NCBI GenBank assembly: GCA_021811385.1
Contig: JAJZPC010000004.1
Coordinates: 1 to 64,000 of the forward strand
Direction: 5' to 3'
DNA: 64,000 nucleotides
Origin: Deltaproteobacteria bacterium
Lineage (GTDB): Bacteria; Desulfobacterota; Desulfobulbia; Desulfobulbales; Desulfurivibrionaceae
In this document: positions 1-7,470 of the stretch, piece after piece
How positions within the stretch are numbered: position 1 is the first letter of the stretch
Layout of the letters: each line of letters begins with the position of its first letter
Program-made: the position numbers and the translations under genes
Notes under the pieces: generated by a model
What the model saw: the letters and a program-made list of their open reading frames with translations, nothing else
What the model was told of the DNA's origin: nothing
Database searches by the model: none

Positions 1-1
1 G

Positions 2-244
2 GCGGCCGACGACTTTGCCGTGATCCTGCTGGACATGCGCCTGCCGGACATGGACGGCGGCCAGGTGCTGCAAGAGATAAAAAAGATCAAGCCCGCAAGC
101 CGGGTGATCATCCTCACCGGCCACGCCTCGGCCAGCGAGGGAGAAGAAGGCATAAAAAACGGGGCCTGCGACTACCTGCTCAAACCGGTGGAATTTGAAA
201 CCCTGCTGGAAAAACTGGAGGCCGCCCGGAACCGTGGCCCATAA
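2..244 (+). CDS. Response regulator receiver protein (5' partial)
   Basis: This is the C-terminal part of a CheY-like receiver domain; the reading frame is open to the first base, so the start lies outside the window. The phospho-acceptor aspartate is visible in LLDMRLPDMDG, followed by the conserved Thr region (IILTGHAS) and the Lys-Pro pair (LLKPVEF). It ends about 15 residues after the KP motif, so no output domain follows: either a stand-alone receiver or the tail of a larger protein whose N-terminus is not visible. It lies 73 bp upstream of a TauE/SafE exporter and its C-terminal half is very similar in wording to the receiver at 4990-5376, suggesting paralogous receivers that belong to the same cluster. 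Confidence 0.85.
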   Translation, partial: AADDFAVILLDMRLPDMDGGQVLQEIKKIKPASRVIILTGHASASEGEEGIKNGACDYLLKPVEFETLLEKLEAARNRGP

Positions 245-317
245 GACAACAGGAACACTGCAACCGAGGGGAACCGAGGTTTTTTTATTATTCAATCAAC
301 AAGGGAGGAGTACAATC

Positions 318-1628
318 ATGAATTTTTTCAAGCAGTTCAACCAGTTCTTGCTCATGGGCGCCCGCGCCCAGGCGAAGTGGGAGCTCGACATCTCAAACAC
401 CATCCTGCGGGATAAGAAACGGCTGGGCATGCTCTGCCTGCTGCTCATCCCCATCCTCCTCGGCGGCATCGCCTTTGCCGAGGATGTCTCCGGCGTCATG
501 CCCACCATGCTGGGCGGCAAGACGGCCTACACCCCGGCTTTCTACACCCCCACCATCTTTTTCGCCTCCATCGGCGTCGGCCTGGTGGCTGGACTTATCA
601 CCGGCTGCATCGGTGCGGGCGGCGGCTTCATCATCGCTCCGGCCCTGATGAGCGCCGGGGTCAAGGGTATCCTTGCCGTGGGCACCGACCTGTTCCACAT
701 CTTCGCCAAGGCGATCATGGGCAGCGTTTTGCACCGCAAACTGGGCAACATCTCGGTCGGACTGGCGGCGGTTTTTCTGATCGGCTCCATGGGCGGCGCC
801 ACCCTGGGCGGCTACATCAACCGTACCATCTACGAGGCCAACCCGATCTTGAGCGACGCCTTCATCACCACCATCTACGTATTCATGCTGGGCTTCCTCT
901 GCGCCTACGCCCTGTATGACTGGTACCGCTCCACTCGCCCGGTAAAAGCGGCGGCCGGCGTTACCGTTTCCGCAGCAGGCACCCTGACCGGCCTGGCCCA
1001 GAAGCTGCAAGCAGTCAACCTGCCGCCGATGATCACCTTCGATGAGGGCGTCACCCCTGGCGGCCGCAAGATCTCCTGGCTCTTTCTGGTCTTAAGCGGC
1101 GCGCTGGTTGGTCTGGCGGCGGCCATCATGGGCGTGGGCGGCGGCTTTCTGACCTTCCCGATCTTCGTCTACGTGTTGGGCGTTTCCTCGGCCACCACCG
1201 TAGGCACCGACATCTTCCAGATCATCTTCACCGCCGGCTACGCAGGCCTCGGCCAGTACGCCATCTACGGCTTCATCTTCTACACTCTGGCCATGGGCAT
1301 GCTGCTCGGCTCCCTGGTGGGCATCCAGATCGGCTCCCTGGTGACCAAGGTGGTCAGCGGCCAGACCATCTGCGCCCTCTACGCCATCGCCACCTCGGCG
1401 GGCTTTATCAACCGGGCCTTCGCCCTGCCGCCCAAGCTGGCCAAGATGGGCTACATCGCCATGAGCAAAGATACCGGCAAGATGCTGGATCTGGTGGGCA
1501 ACACCATCTTCTTCGTGGTGCTCGGCTCATTTGCGGTCTGGGTTTTCTATATCTTCTTTTCAAACATCCGCACCCTCAAGGGTGAGGAACCAAAAGCAGC
1601 CCTGCGGGCCAAGGAGGTGGCAGCATGA
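318..1628 (+). CDS. TauE/SafE family anion exporter
   Basis: A 436-residue polytopic inner-membrane permease of the TauE/SafE (sulfite/sulfonate exporter) family. Both halves carry the family repeat: GCIGAGGGFIIAPAL with a following VGTD, and IMGVGGGFLTFPIF with a following VGTD; the halves are separated by a soluble loop at about residues 205-260. The ATG at 318 was chosen over the longer ORF start because GGGAGGAG sits 7 bases upstream. It overlaps the next gene by ATGA, so the two are translationally coupled. Substrate cannot be read from sequence; sulfite, sulfonates or another sulfur anion would fit the family and the likely sulfur-metabolising host. Confidence 0.88.
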   Translation: MNFFKQFNQFLLMGARAQAKWELDISNTILRDKKRLGMLCLLLIPILLGGIAFAEDVSGVMPTMLGGKTAYTPAFYTPTIFFASIGVGLVAGLITGCIGAGGGFIIAPALMSAGVKGILAVGTDLFHIFAKAIMGSVLHRKLGNISVGLAAVFLIGSMGGATLGGYINRTIYEANPILSDAFITTIYVFMLGFLCAYALYDWYRSTRPVKAAAGVTVSAAGTLTGLAQKLQAVNLPPMITFDEGVTPGGRKISWLFLVLSGALVGLAAAIMGVGGGFLTFPIFVYVLGVSSATTVGTDIFQIIFTAGYAGLGQYAIYGFIFYTLAMGMLLGSLVGIQIGSLVTKVVSGQTICALYAIATSAGFINRAFALPPKLAKMGYIAMSKDTGKMLDLVGNTIFFVVLGSFAVWVFYIFFSNIRTLKGEEPKAALRAKEVAA

Positions 1629-2323
1629 TTGCCAATAAAAAAGAATTCGGCGGTGGCCTCGTGATGATGGCCGGCTTCTGGATCGTTTTTGCCATTCTTC
1701 TCTCGCCGGTTTTCCCCGGCCAAGAGAAAAAAGTGAACATGCTGGACTACATGGACAGCATGTACAACTCCATCTCCAAAAAATCAGCCTACTACATCCC
1801 GGAAATAGTTAAAAAGGCTGACAAACTGAAGGGCGAAAGCTTCTCTGTCGAGATCAAGGTCGAAGATAAGAAATCCGCTCCCAGGATCGCAACCATGCTC
1901 CGCACCTCCGGCGCCACGGTGGTAGAAGGTGAGGACAAACTCAAAGTAAGCGGCGACCTGGGTGTGGTGCTGAACGGTGCCATGGCCGACACGGAAATGG
2001 CCTACAACAACAACGGCGAGGCCCTTTTGGCGCGGCACGGCGCGGATGCCAAGCAGGTGATGTTCGACTGGCACAACACCCTTTCCACTATGGAAAAGAG
2101 CTTCACCAAGCAGGAGAAGTTCACCCAATCAACAACTCTCAACAAGGCTAAGACCAAGGCTGTGGAAACCGCCTTCAACTACTACGGCATCGAGGCGCAA
2201 TCCATCAAGGACAAGGCTGTCCTGGTGGTCGCGTCCCTGGCGGGCTACGTGATCTACACCATGTGGTTCGGCTTCGCCATCCTCTTCATGTTTGAGGGCT
2301 GGGGGCTCAAACTGGAGCATTGA
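1625..2323 (+). CDS. Membrane-anchored protein of unknown function coupled to TauE
   Basis: A 232-residue protein I do not recognise. It has an N-terminal membrane segment (about residues 11-27, GGGLVMMAGFWIVFAILL), a central soluble stretch of mixed alpha/beta character with a YNNNGEALLARHG segment, and a second membrane segment near the C-terminus (about 203-225). With two membrane segments, the central part is probably on one face of the membrane, likely periplasmic. Its ATG overlaps the TauE stop (ATGA), a strong hint that it is a partner subunit or accessory protein of that exporter. Function beyond that is unknown. Confidence 0.8.
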   Translation: MIANKKEFGGGLVMMAGFWIVFAILLSPVFPGQEKKVNMLDYMDSMYNSISKKSAYYIPEIVKKADKLKGESFSVEIKVEDKKSAPRIATMLRTSGATVVEGEDKLKVSGDLGVVLNGAMADTEMAYNNNGEALLARHGADAKQVMFDWHNTLSTMEKSFTKQEKFTQSTTLNKAKTKAVETAFNYYGIEAQSIKDKAVLVVASLAGYVIYTMWFGFAILFMFEGWGLKLEH

Positions 2324-2335
2324 TAGCCTTTTTGG

Positions 2336-2373
2336 CACAGGATGTTTCCGGGAGCCTCCGGGAACATCCTGTG
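2336..2373 (+). terminator. Strong hairpin after the TauE pair
   Basis: A 16-bp stem (CACAGGATGTTTCCGG and its complement, one G-U pair) with a 6-nt loop lies 13 bp after the stop codon. There is no uridine run, so it may be an mRNA 3' stabiliser or a Rho-dependent end. It also lies inside the longer ORF start offered at 2292 for the next gene and argues against that start. Confidence 0.55.
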
Positions 2374-2426
2374 TTCCCCTGCCCCTGCCTTCTTTTCTCC
2401 GTTGCCTTCCTCTCCCCTCTTCCATT

Positions 2427-4988
2427 ATGCTGGATGCCATGAGCTCTCTTTTTGACCGCCTGATCTCCCTGTTCCGCGGCACGCCAAGGCTTGCGCCCGC
2501 CGAGCTGCAGGCCGCCTTCCGCAGCCATTACAAGGATTTTCGCGCGCTGCTCACCGCCAACAACAACGCCCTGGAGCTGATGGCCGAGATGGAACAGGCT
2601 CTCGGTGCGGGCCAGCCCTTTGGCATGGCCTTTATCCGGGGCAACTGCACTGCGCTTTCCGTCAATATCTACAAGATGATCCACCACCTGACCCGGCTGG
2701 CCGACGGCCGGTATGGTGAGCTGGACCAGCCCTTCCGGGCCATCACCAAACAGCTCGAACAGGTCATCGCCAGCAAACACGTCAACACTGAGGGAGCAAA
2801 CATCCTCCCCATGGCCGAGGTGGATGCCTCTACCGTGGATCAGGTGGGGGAAAAGATGGCCAATCTGGGCGAGGCCAGAAACCGGATCGGCCTGAGAACC
2901 CCGGACGGCTTTGTCATCACGGCAACGGCGGCCCGGCAGTTCATCGAGGCCAACGATTTGCAGGTTGAGATCAATCGCCGTCTTAAAGGGTTGGATATCG
3001 ACAATCTGGAAGAGCTCTACACGGTCAGCGCAGGCATCCAAGGCTTGATCAGCAATGCACCCCTGCCGGCGGAACTGGAAGAGGCGATTCTGGGCCACCA
3101 CCAGCAGCTCGACACCGCCCCGGAGGCGGAACTGCTGGTCGCCCTGCGCTCAAGCGCTCTGGGCGAGGACAGCAGTAACATCTCCTTTGCCGGGCAGTAC
3201 CGGACCCAGCTCAATGTCAGCCGCGAATTTGTCACCCAGGCCTACAAAGAGATCGTGGCAGGCAAGTACAAAAGCCAGGCCATTGTCTACCGCCAGCAGC
3301 GGGGCTTTCGCCACCAGGACGTACACATGTGCGTCGGCTGCCTGCGCATGGTGGACGCCGCCATCAGCGGGGTAATGTATTCCCGCGCCCCGGATGATCC
3401 GCGCAGCCCCTTTGTCATCATCCAGGCGGCACCCGGCCTTGCCAGCACCGTGGTGGACGGCAGCGCGGCCAGCGAGCAGCTCCGGGTCAGCCGGACTGCG
3501 CCCTACCCAATTGTGCACAGAGCATCCGCCACGGAGCAAAGCCAGACCCTCACCGAACCCCAGGCCGCCGAACTGGCAACAGTCGGGGTGCGGCTGGAAG
3601 AACATTTCGGCACTCCCCAGGATATCGAATGGTCCATAGACCGCGCAGGCCTGCTCTATATTTTGCAATCCCGGCCCCTTGGCCACTCCGTTTCGGAAGA
3701 GGTGCGGGAATCCAGCAAACACAGCGCCACACCAAATGATCTGCCCGCCCCGGTTTTGAGCGGAGGGGTGTGCGCCAGCCAGGGCGTCGGCTACGGCCCG
3801 GTGTTCACCGTGCGCTCCAGCCTTGATCTGCTACGCTTTCCCAAGGGCGCGGTGCTGGTCATCGAGACGCCCTACCCGGACTGGGCCAGCCTCCTCAACC
3901 GGGCCGTGGCCGTGGTCAGCGAAACCGGCCAAATGGCCGCCCACCTTGCCACCGTGGCCCGCGAGTTCGGGATACCTGCAATCTTCGGCATGCATCAGGC
4001 CCTGGCAACCCTTGAAAACAACAGCCTGGTCACGGTGGACGCCACCGCAGGCAAAGTCTATGAAGGGAGGGTGGAACCCCTGCTGGCCCTGGCCCCGCCC
4101 AAACCCAATCTCATGGCCGGAAGCCCGGTGTACAAGATCCTCACCGAGGCCCTGGTCCACATCACCCCGCTCAACCTGACCGATCCGGCCTCTCCTTTTT
4201 TCCGGCCCGAGGGTTGCCAGACCCTGCATGATCTCACCCGCTTCTGCCACGAAAAGGCGGTGGTGGAGATGTTCACCTTTGGCGAACGCTACGGTTTTGA
4301 CGACAAGGCGGCCAAGCAGCTGGTGGTGGAAAATTCACCGGCCCAATGGTGGGTGATTGACCTCGACGACGGCTTCACCCCGGATTTCGACCCGGAAAGC
4401 CGCTATGTGCATCTCGGCCACATCACCTCCGTACCCATGCAGGCCATCTGGCAGGGCATGATGGCCTTTCCCTGGGCAGGGCCGCCGCCGGTCAGCCTGG
4501 GGGGGCTCGGCTCCATCATCTTCCAGTCCACGAGAAACCCAAGCCTCGACCCAGGGGTGCGCTCGGCCATGGCCGCCAAAAACTACTTTCTCATCTCCAA
4601 GAACTTCTGCAACCTCAGTGTCCGGCTCGGCTATCATTTTGCCCTGGTGGAGGCCAACCTGGGGGAGTTTCTCACGGAAAACTATGTGAGCTTCCAGTTC
4701 AAGGGAGGGGCTGCGGATGAAAACCGCCGGTTGCTGCGCATCCGGCTGATCAGCGAAATCTTGAACGAATTCGGGTTCCGGGTGGAGCAGAAGGTGGACG
4801 CCATGACCGCCCGGATCGAGAAGAAACCCGGACCCTCTCTGCTGGAACGGTTGCGGGTTCTCGGCTACCTGCTGATCCACACCCGCCAGATCGACATGGT
4901 CATGGCTGACCAAGGCATGGCCGCAAACTACCGCGAAAAAATCATGGCCGACCTGCACACCCTGATGGATATCCCAACGGAGGGATGA
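2427..4988 (+). CDS. ATP-grasp (PEP/pyruvate-binding) protein with phosphohistidine swivel domain
   Basis: About 853 residues from the ATG at 2427 (an in-frame ATG at 2439 is the alternative; neither has a clear Shine-Dalgarno). An N-terminal helical region precedes an ATP-grasp domain of the PPDK/PEP-synthase type (LRSSALGEDSSNISFAGQ). Next is the swivelling domain with a catalytic-type histidine, about His506, in AAHLATVAREFGIPA. The third domain of true PEP synthases or PPDK, the PEP-binding TIM barrel, is absent; about 300 residues of unrecognised sequence follow (for example FKGGAADENRRLLRIRLI). It therefore cannot be a standard PEP synthase. It may phosphorylate a different substrate or act as a phosphorelay. 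It sits one base from a downstream receiver gene, presumably the same transcript. Confidence 0.8.
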   Translation: MLDAMSSLFDRLISLFRGTPRLAPAELQAAFRSHYKDFRALLTANNNALELMAEMEQALGAGQPFGMAFIRGNCTALSVNIYKMIHHLTRLADGRYGELDQPFRAITKQLEQVIASKHVNTEGANILPMAEVDASTVDQVGEKMANLGEARNRIGLRTPDGFVITATAARQFIEANDLQVEINRRLKGLDIDNLEELYTVSAGIQGLISNAPLPAELEEAILGHHQQLDTAPEAELLVALRSSALGEDSSNISFAGQYRTQLNVSREFVTQAYKEIVAGKYKSQAIVYRQQRGFRHQDVHMCVGCLRMVDAAISGVMYSRAPDDPRSPFVIIQAAPGLASTVVDGSAASEQLRVSRTAPYPIVHRASATEQSQTLTEPQAAELATVGVRLEEHFGTPQDIEWSIDRAGLLYILQSRPLGHSVSEEVRESSKHSATPNDLPAPVLSGGVCASQGVGYGPVFTVRSSLDLLRFPKGAVLVIETPYPDWASLLNRAVAVVSETGQMAAHLATVAREFGIPAIFGMHQALATLENNSLVTVDATAGKVYEGRVEPLLALAPPKPNLMAGSPVYKILTEALVHITPLNLTDPASPFFRPEGCQTLHDLTRFCHEKAVVEMFTFGERYGFDDKAAKQLVVENSPAQWWVIDLDDGFTPDFDPESRYVHLGHITSVPMQAIWQGMMAFPWAGPPPVSLGGLGSIIFQSTRNPSLDPGVRSAMAAKNYFLISKNFCNLSVRLGYHFALVEANLGEFLTENYVSFQFKGGAADENRRLLRIRLISEILNEFGFRVEQKVDAMTARIEKKPGPSLLERLRVLGYLLIHTRQIDMVMADQGMAANYREKIMADLHTLMDIPTEG

Positions 4989-4989
4989 C

Positions 4990-5376
4990 ATGACCCAACC
5001 GCTCAATATCCTGCTCATTGACGATGAAATCGATTTCGTGGAAACAACCGGCAAAAGGCTGATACGCAGGGGCTATTCGGCAAAAACCGCGCTCACCTGC
5101 GCCGAGGGGCTTGAGATCATCGCCTCGGGCTGGCCCGAGGTGGTGGTGCTGGATGTGATGCTCCCGGACCGCGACGGCATGGACTGCCTGCGGGAGATCA
5201 AGGGAAAATGGCCGACCCTGCCGGTCATCATGCTGACCGGCCACGCCTCCATGGAAACAGGGCTGCACGGCCTGGAATGCGGGGCCAGCGACTACTGCCT
5301 CAAACCCATCGACCTGGAAACCCTGGTGGAAAAGATCGCCATCGCCCATCGGGAGAGCCGGGCGCCTGGGGCATGA
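4990..5376 (+). CDS. Single-domain response regulator
   Basis: A 128-residue stand-alone CheY-like receiver. Visible are the acidic pair (LLIDDEIDF), phospho-acceptor Asp55 in VVLDVMLPDRDG, the conserved Thr (MLTGHAS) and Lys105 in CLKPIDL. There is no output domain, so it must act by protein-protein contact. The start is set by CGGAGGG immediately upstream, overlapping the end of the ATP-grasp gene. It resembles the partial receiver at the window start. No histidine kinase is visible in the window; the cognate kinase may lie upstream of base 1. Confidence 0.9.
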   Translation: MTQPLNILLIDDEIDFVETTGKRLIRRGYSAKTALTCAEGLEIIASGWPEVVVLDVMLPDRDGMDCLREIKGKWPTLPVIMLTGHASMETGLHGLECGASDYCLKPIDLETLVEKIAIAHRESRAPGA

Positions 5377-5414
5377 AAAAAGCCATCCCGCCGCATGGCA
5401 GGATGGCTTTTTTG
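5375..5414 (+). terminator. Intrinsic terminator
   Basis: AGCCATCC...GGATGGCT stem with small loop, A-run before and TTTTTT after, directly at the stop of the receiver gene. It closes the plus-strand exporter/receiver operon. Confidence 0.9.
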
Positions 5415-5421
5415 TTTCAGG

Positions 5422-5542
5422 TTCCCCCTCCCTTGACGGGAGGGGGTCGGGGGGTGGGTGAAGTTGCCAGCGGCAGCAGTACGTTCCCCCTCACCCTAAC
5501 CCTCTCCCGCAGGTAAGCGAAGACTCCGAGGGGAGAGGGAAC
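5422..5542. repeat. Dispersed G/C-rich palindromic repeat, copy A
   Basis: CCCCCTCCCTTGACGGGAGG and the following GGGGGGTGGGTGAAGTTGC recur at 39006-39116 with only a couple of changes. The ends are imperfect inverted repeats (CCCTCTCCC versus GGGAGAGGGAA). This looks like a non-coding MITE/REP-type element in intergenic space; the 5377-5592 gap holds it and little else. Confidence 0.75.
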
Positions 5543-5592
5543 TTCTTTGCATCCGGCAATTTTCTAACCGGACAATACTGACTTTTTCTTAA

Positions 5593-6036
5593 TCAATGCC
5601 CGCCGCCGGAAAGCACGCCGCTGGCCGCCAGGGTCAGAATAACCGCCTCGGCCAGGGCCATGATCGCCATGGCCCTGTCCTTCCGGGCGAAGAGCCCCGG
5701 GGTGATGACCAGGTAACAGACAATGGTGATCCCGGAGAGGATGGCCACCGGCAGGAAGTTGAGAAAATCGCCATAGCCGAGGAGCTTCATCCAGGACCAG
5801 CCGACAGGCAGGGTTTCCCAGTGCAGAAAATTGGTGTTGATGGCCACCAGATAGTCGTGCACCGGCTGGCTCCAGTAGATGGAGATCTCGCTCACCGGCA
5901 CGATTGAGGGCATGATGCCCAAAACATACAGGGCAAAGGTGATTACCATGAGGGCCAGGCCTGCGAACATCCCTTTTTCAAGAATATCGGCGTACAGGAC
6001 CTGTTCCTCGGTCGCTTGGGTATTATGGTGTGACAT
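5593..6036 (-). CDS. Small polytopic membrane protein, TauE partner
   Basis: A 147-residue protein with about four membrane segments (for example GMFAGLALMVITFALYVLGI near residue 22, and VAILSGITIVCYLVITPGLF near 97), and no enzyme motif that I recognise. The start follows CGGAGGA eight bases upstream. It is 39 bp downstream of the minus-strand TauE gene with no terminator between, so it is probably co-transcribed. By position it would be an accessory subunit of that exporter. Its exact family is not identified. Confidence 0.8.
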   Translation of the reverse strand: MSHHNTQATEEQVLYADILEKGMFAGLALMVITFALYVLGIMPSIVPVSEISIYWSQPVHDYLVAINTNFLHWETLPVGWSWMKLLGYGDFLNFLPVAILSGITIVCYLVITPGLFARKDRAMAIMALAEAVILTLAASGVLSGGGH

Positions 6037-6075
6037 GAGACAATCCTCCGTAAAATAGACTATTAGATCGTTCCG

Positions 6076-7062
6076 TTAAAACAGGCTGATGCCCATGGTG
6101 CTCAACCCCTTCTGCACCGCCTTCAGGCCGGCGAAAAGGAGAATGACGATAACCATCCAGCGGATAAAGGTGGGCTTGGCGACCTTGAGCAAGCGAACCC
6201 CGACGAAGGAGCCCAGCATGATGCCGATGAGCGACGGCACAACCATCATGGGGATCACGCACCCCTTGTTCAGGTAGATCCAAGCGGCGGAGGTGTCGGT
6301 GATGGAGAGCAGGAACTTGGAGGTGGCCACGCTGATCTTGAGCGGCGCGCCCATCATCAGGTTCAGCACCGGCACGTTGGCCCAACCGGCGCCCAAACCG
6401 AACATACCGGCCATGAAACCGATGATGATGAAGGTCAGCAGGCCGGGGATGGTGCGATGGATCTTCCAGTTGATCTCTTCCTTGGTGGTCGGCTCATAAA
6501 AAACGCCGGTGATGCGCAGGGCGGAGGAAAGCGCGTCCGCCTGGGGAACATCGGGAACCGTTGATTTCTTGGCGGTGAGCATGATGGCCACGATGCCGAG
6601 GATGGTGCCGCCCAGGGCGAGCTGGACGATGTGGGTGGGCAGGGCCAACCCGACCATGGCGCCGACAATGGCCATGGTGGAGGCGATGAGCGCCACCGGC
6701 ATGGCCAGACGCAGACTGGCGAGGTTGGCCTTCAACAGGCCGGGGCCTGCGGCCAGGGCGCCGCACAGGGCCACGAGCAGACCGGCGCCGCGGACAAAAT
6801 CAAGGTGAAACGGAAAAAACCCGCCGATGATGGGCACGAAGAGCACCCCGCCGCCGACCCCGCCAAGCACCGCGATGATGCCCATGACAAAGGTGACAAA
6901 GAGGAGAATCACCGGCCATTTCCACCAATCCGGGTCTCCCATGGCCGGGACAGGAGCCATGTCCGCGGCTTCCGTTGCCAGGGCCCAGGCCGGGCTCAGC
7001 ATGATGGCACACATGAGGGAGACAAACAGCATCCCCGCCTTTTCCTTGATGTTTCGTAGCAT
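6076..7062 (-). CDS. TauE/SafE family anion exporter
   Basis: A 328-residue permease, the second TauE/SafE member in the window. It begins with a signal-peptide-like segment ending AWALA and an exported short linker, then the first family repeat (LGGVGGGVLFVPIIGG) and, after a cytosolic loop containing KKSTVPDVPQAD, the second (MFGLGAGWANVPVLNL). The start is supported by AAGGAGG upstream. It is shorter than the plus-strand exporter and differs in sequence, so it is not a recent duplicate. Likely exports sulfite or a related organic/inorganic sulfur anion; the substrate is inferred only from family membership. Confidence 0.88.
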   Translation of the reverse strand: MLRNIKEKAGMLFVSLMCAIMLSPAWALATEAADMAPVPAMGDPDWWKWPVILLFVTFVMGIIAVLGGVGGGVLFVPIIGGFFPFHLDFVRGAGLLVALCGALAAGPGLLKANLASLRLAMPVALIASTMAIVGAMVGLALPTHIVQLALGGTILGIVAIMLTAKKSTVPDVPQADALSSALRITGVFYEPTTKEEINWKIHRTIPGLLTFIIIGFMAGMFGLGAGWANVPVLNLMMGAPLKISVATSKFLLSITDTSAAWIYLNKGCVIPMMVVPSLIGIMLGSFVGVRLLKVAKPTFIRWMVIVILLFAGLKAVQKGLSTMGISLF

Positions 7063-7470
7063 CCTTGTTTCCTCCTTGTCTTTCCTAACGCAAAAGTAAA
7101 AGAATATATGCGCCGCTATTCAAAAATGACCGAAACATTTGCGTTTCGCGTCCGGCATACGGAGCCGTAACGAAATCGGGTGAAATGTAAGGGTTATTTC
7201 TTAACGGCCCCTAAAAAATGAACCAGCACTGTGAACGCTTGCATGCAACCGAGGGGGACAACCTTCGCTGGATGAAAAGGCAGAGGCCTTTCCCGTTCCG
7301 GCGATGGCTATTTCTAAAAATTTTCGGTATGCTTACTGCTCTCAAAAAGTGCTGTCAAGAAAAAACTGTTCATCTTTGAAACATGTGTGTTGCATTACGC
7401 ATCATCAGATAAAAATGCTGCGTAATCATACCGATACGCTGCATTGTGCAACATTTTCCCAGGACTCTTT
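7063..7470. other. Divergent intergenic region (tauE / nth)
   Basis: About 400 bases with no supported ORF, AT-richer than flanking genes. It must hold the promoters for the minus-strand exporter and the plus-strand nth. Near nth there is a nested inverted repeat: GTTGCATTACGC at 7389-7400 answered by GCGTAA at 7420-7425 and TGCAAC at 7447-7452, which could be an operator. No clear sigma-70 promoter was found. Confidence 0.5.
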
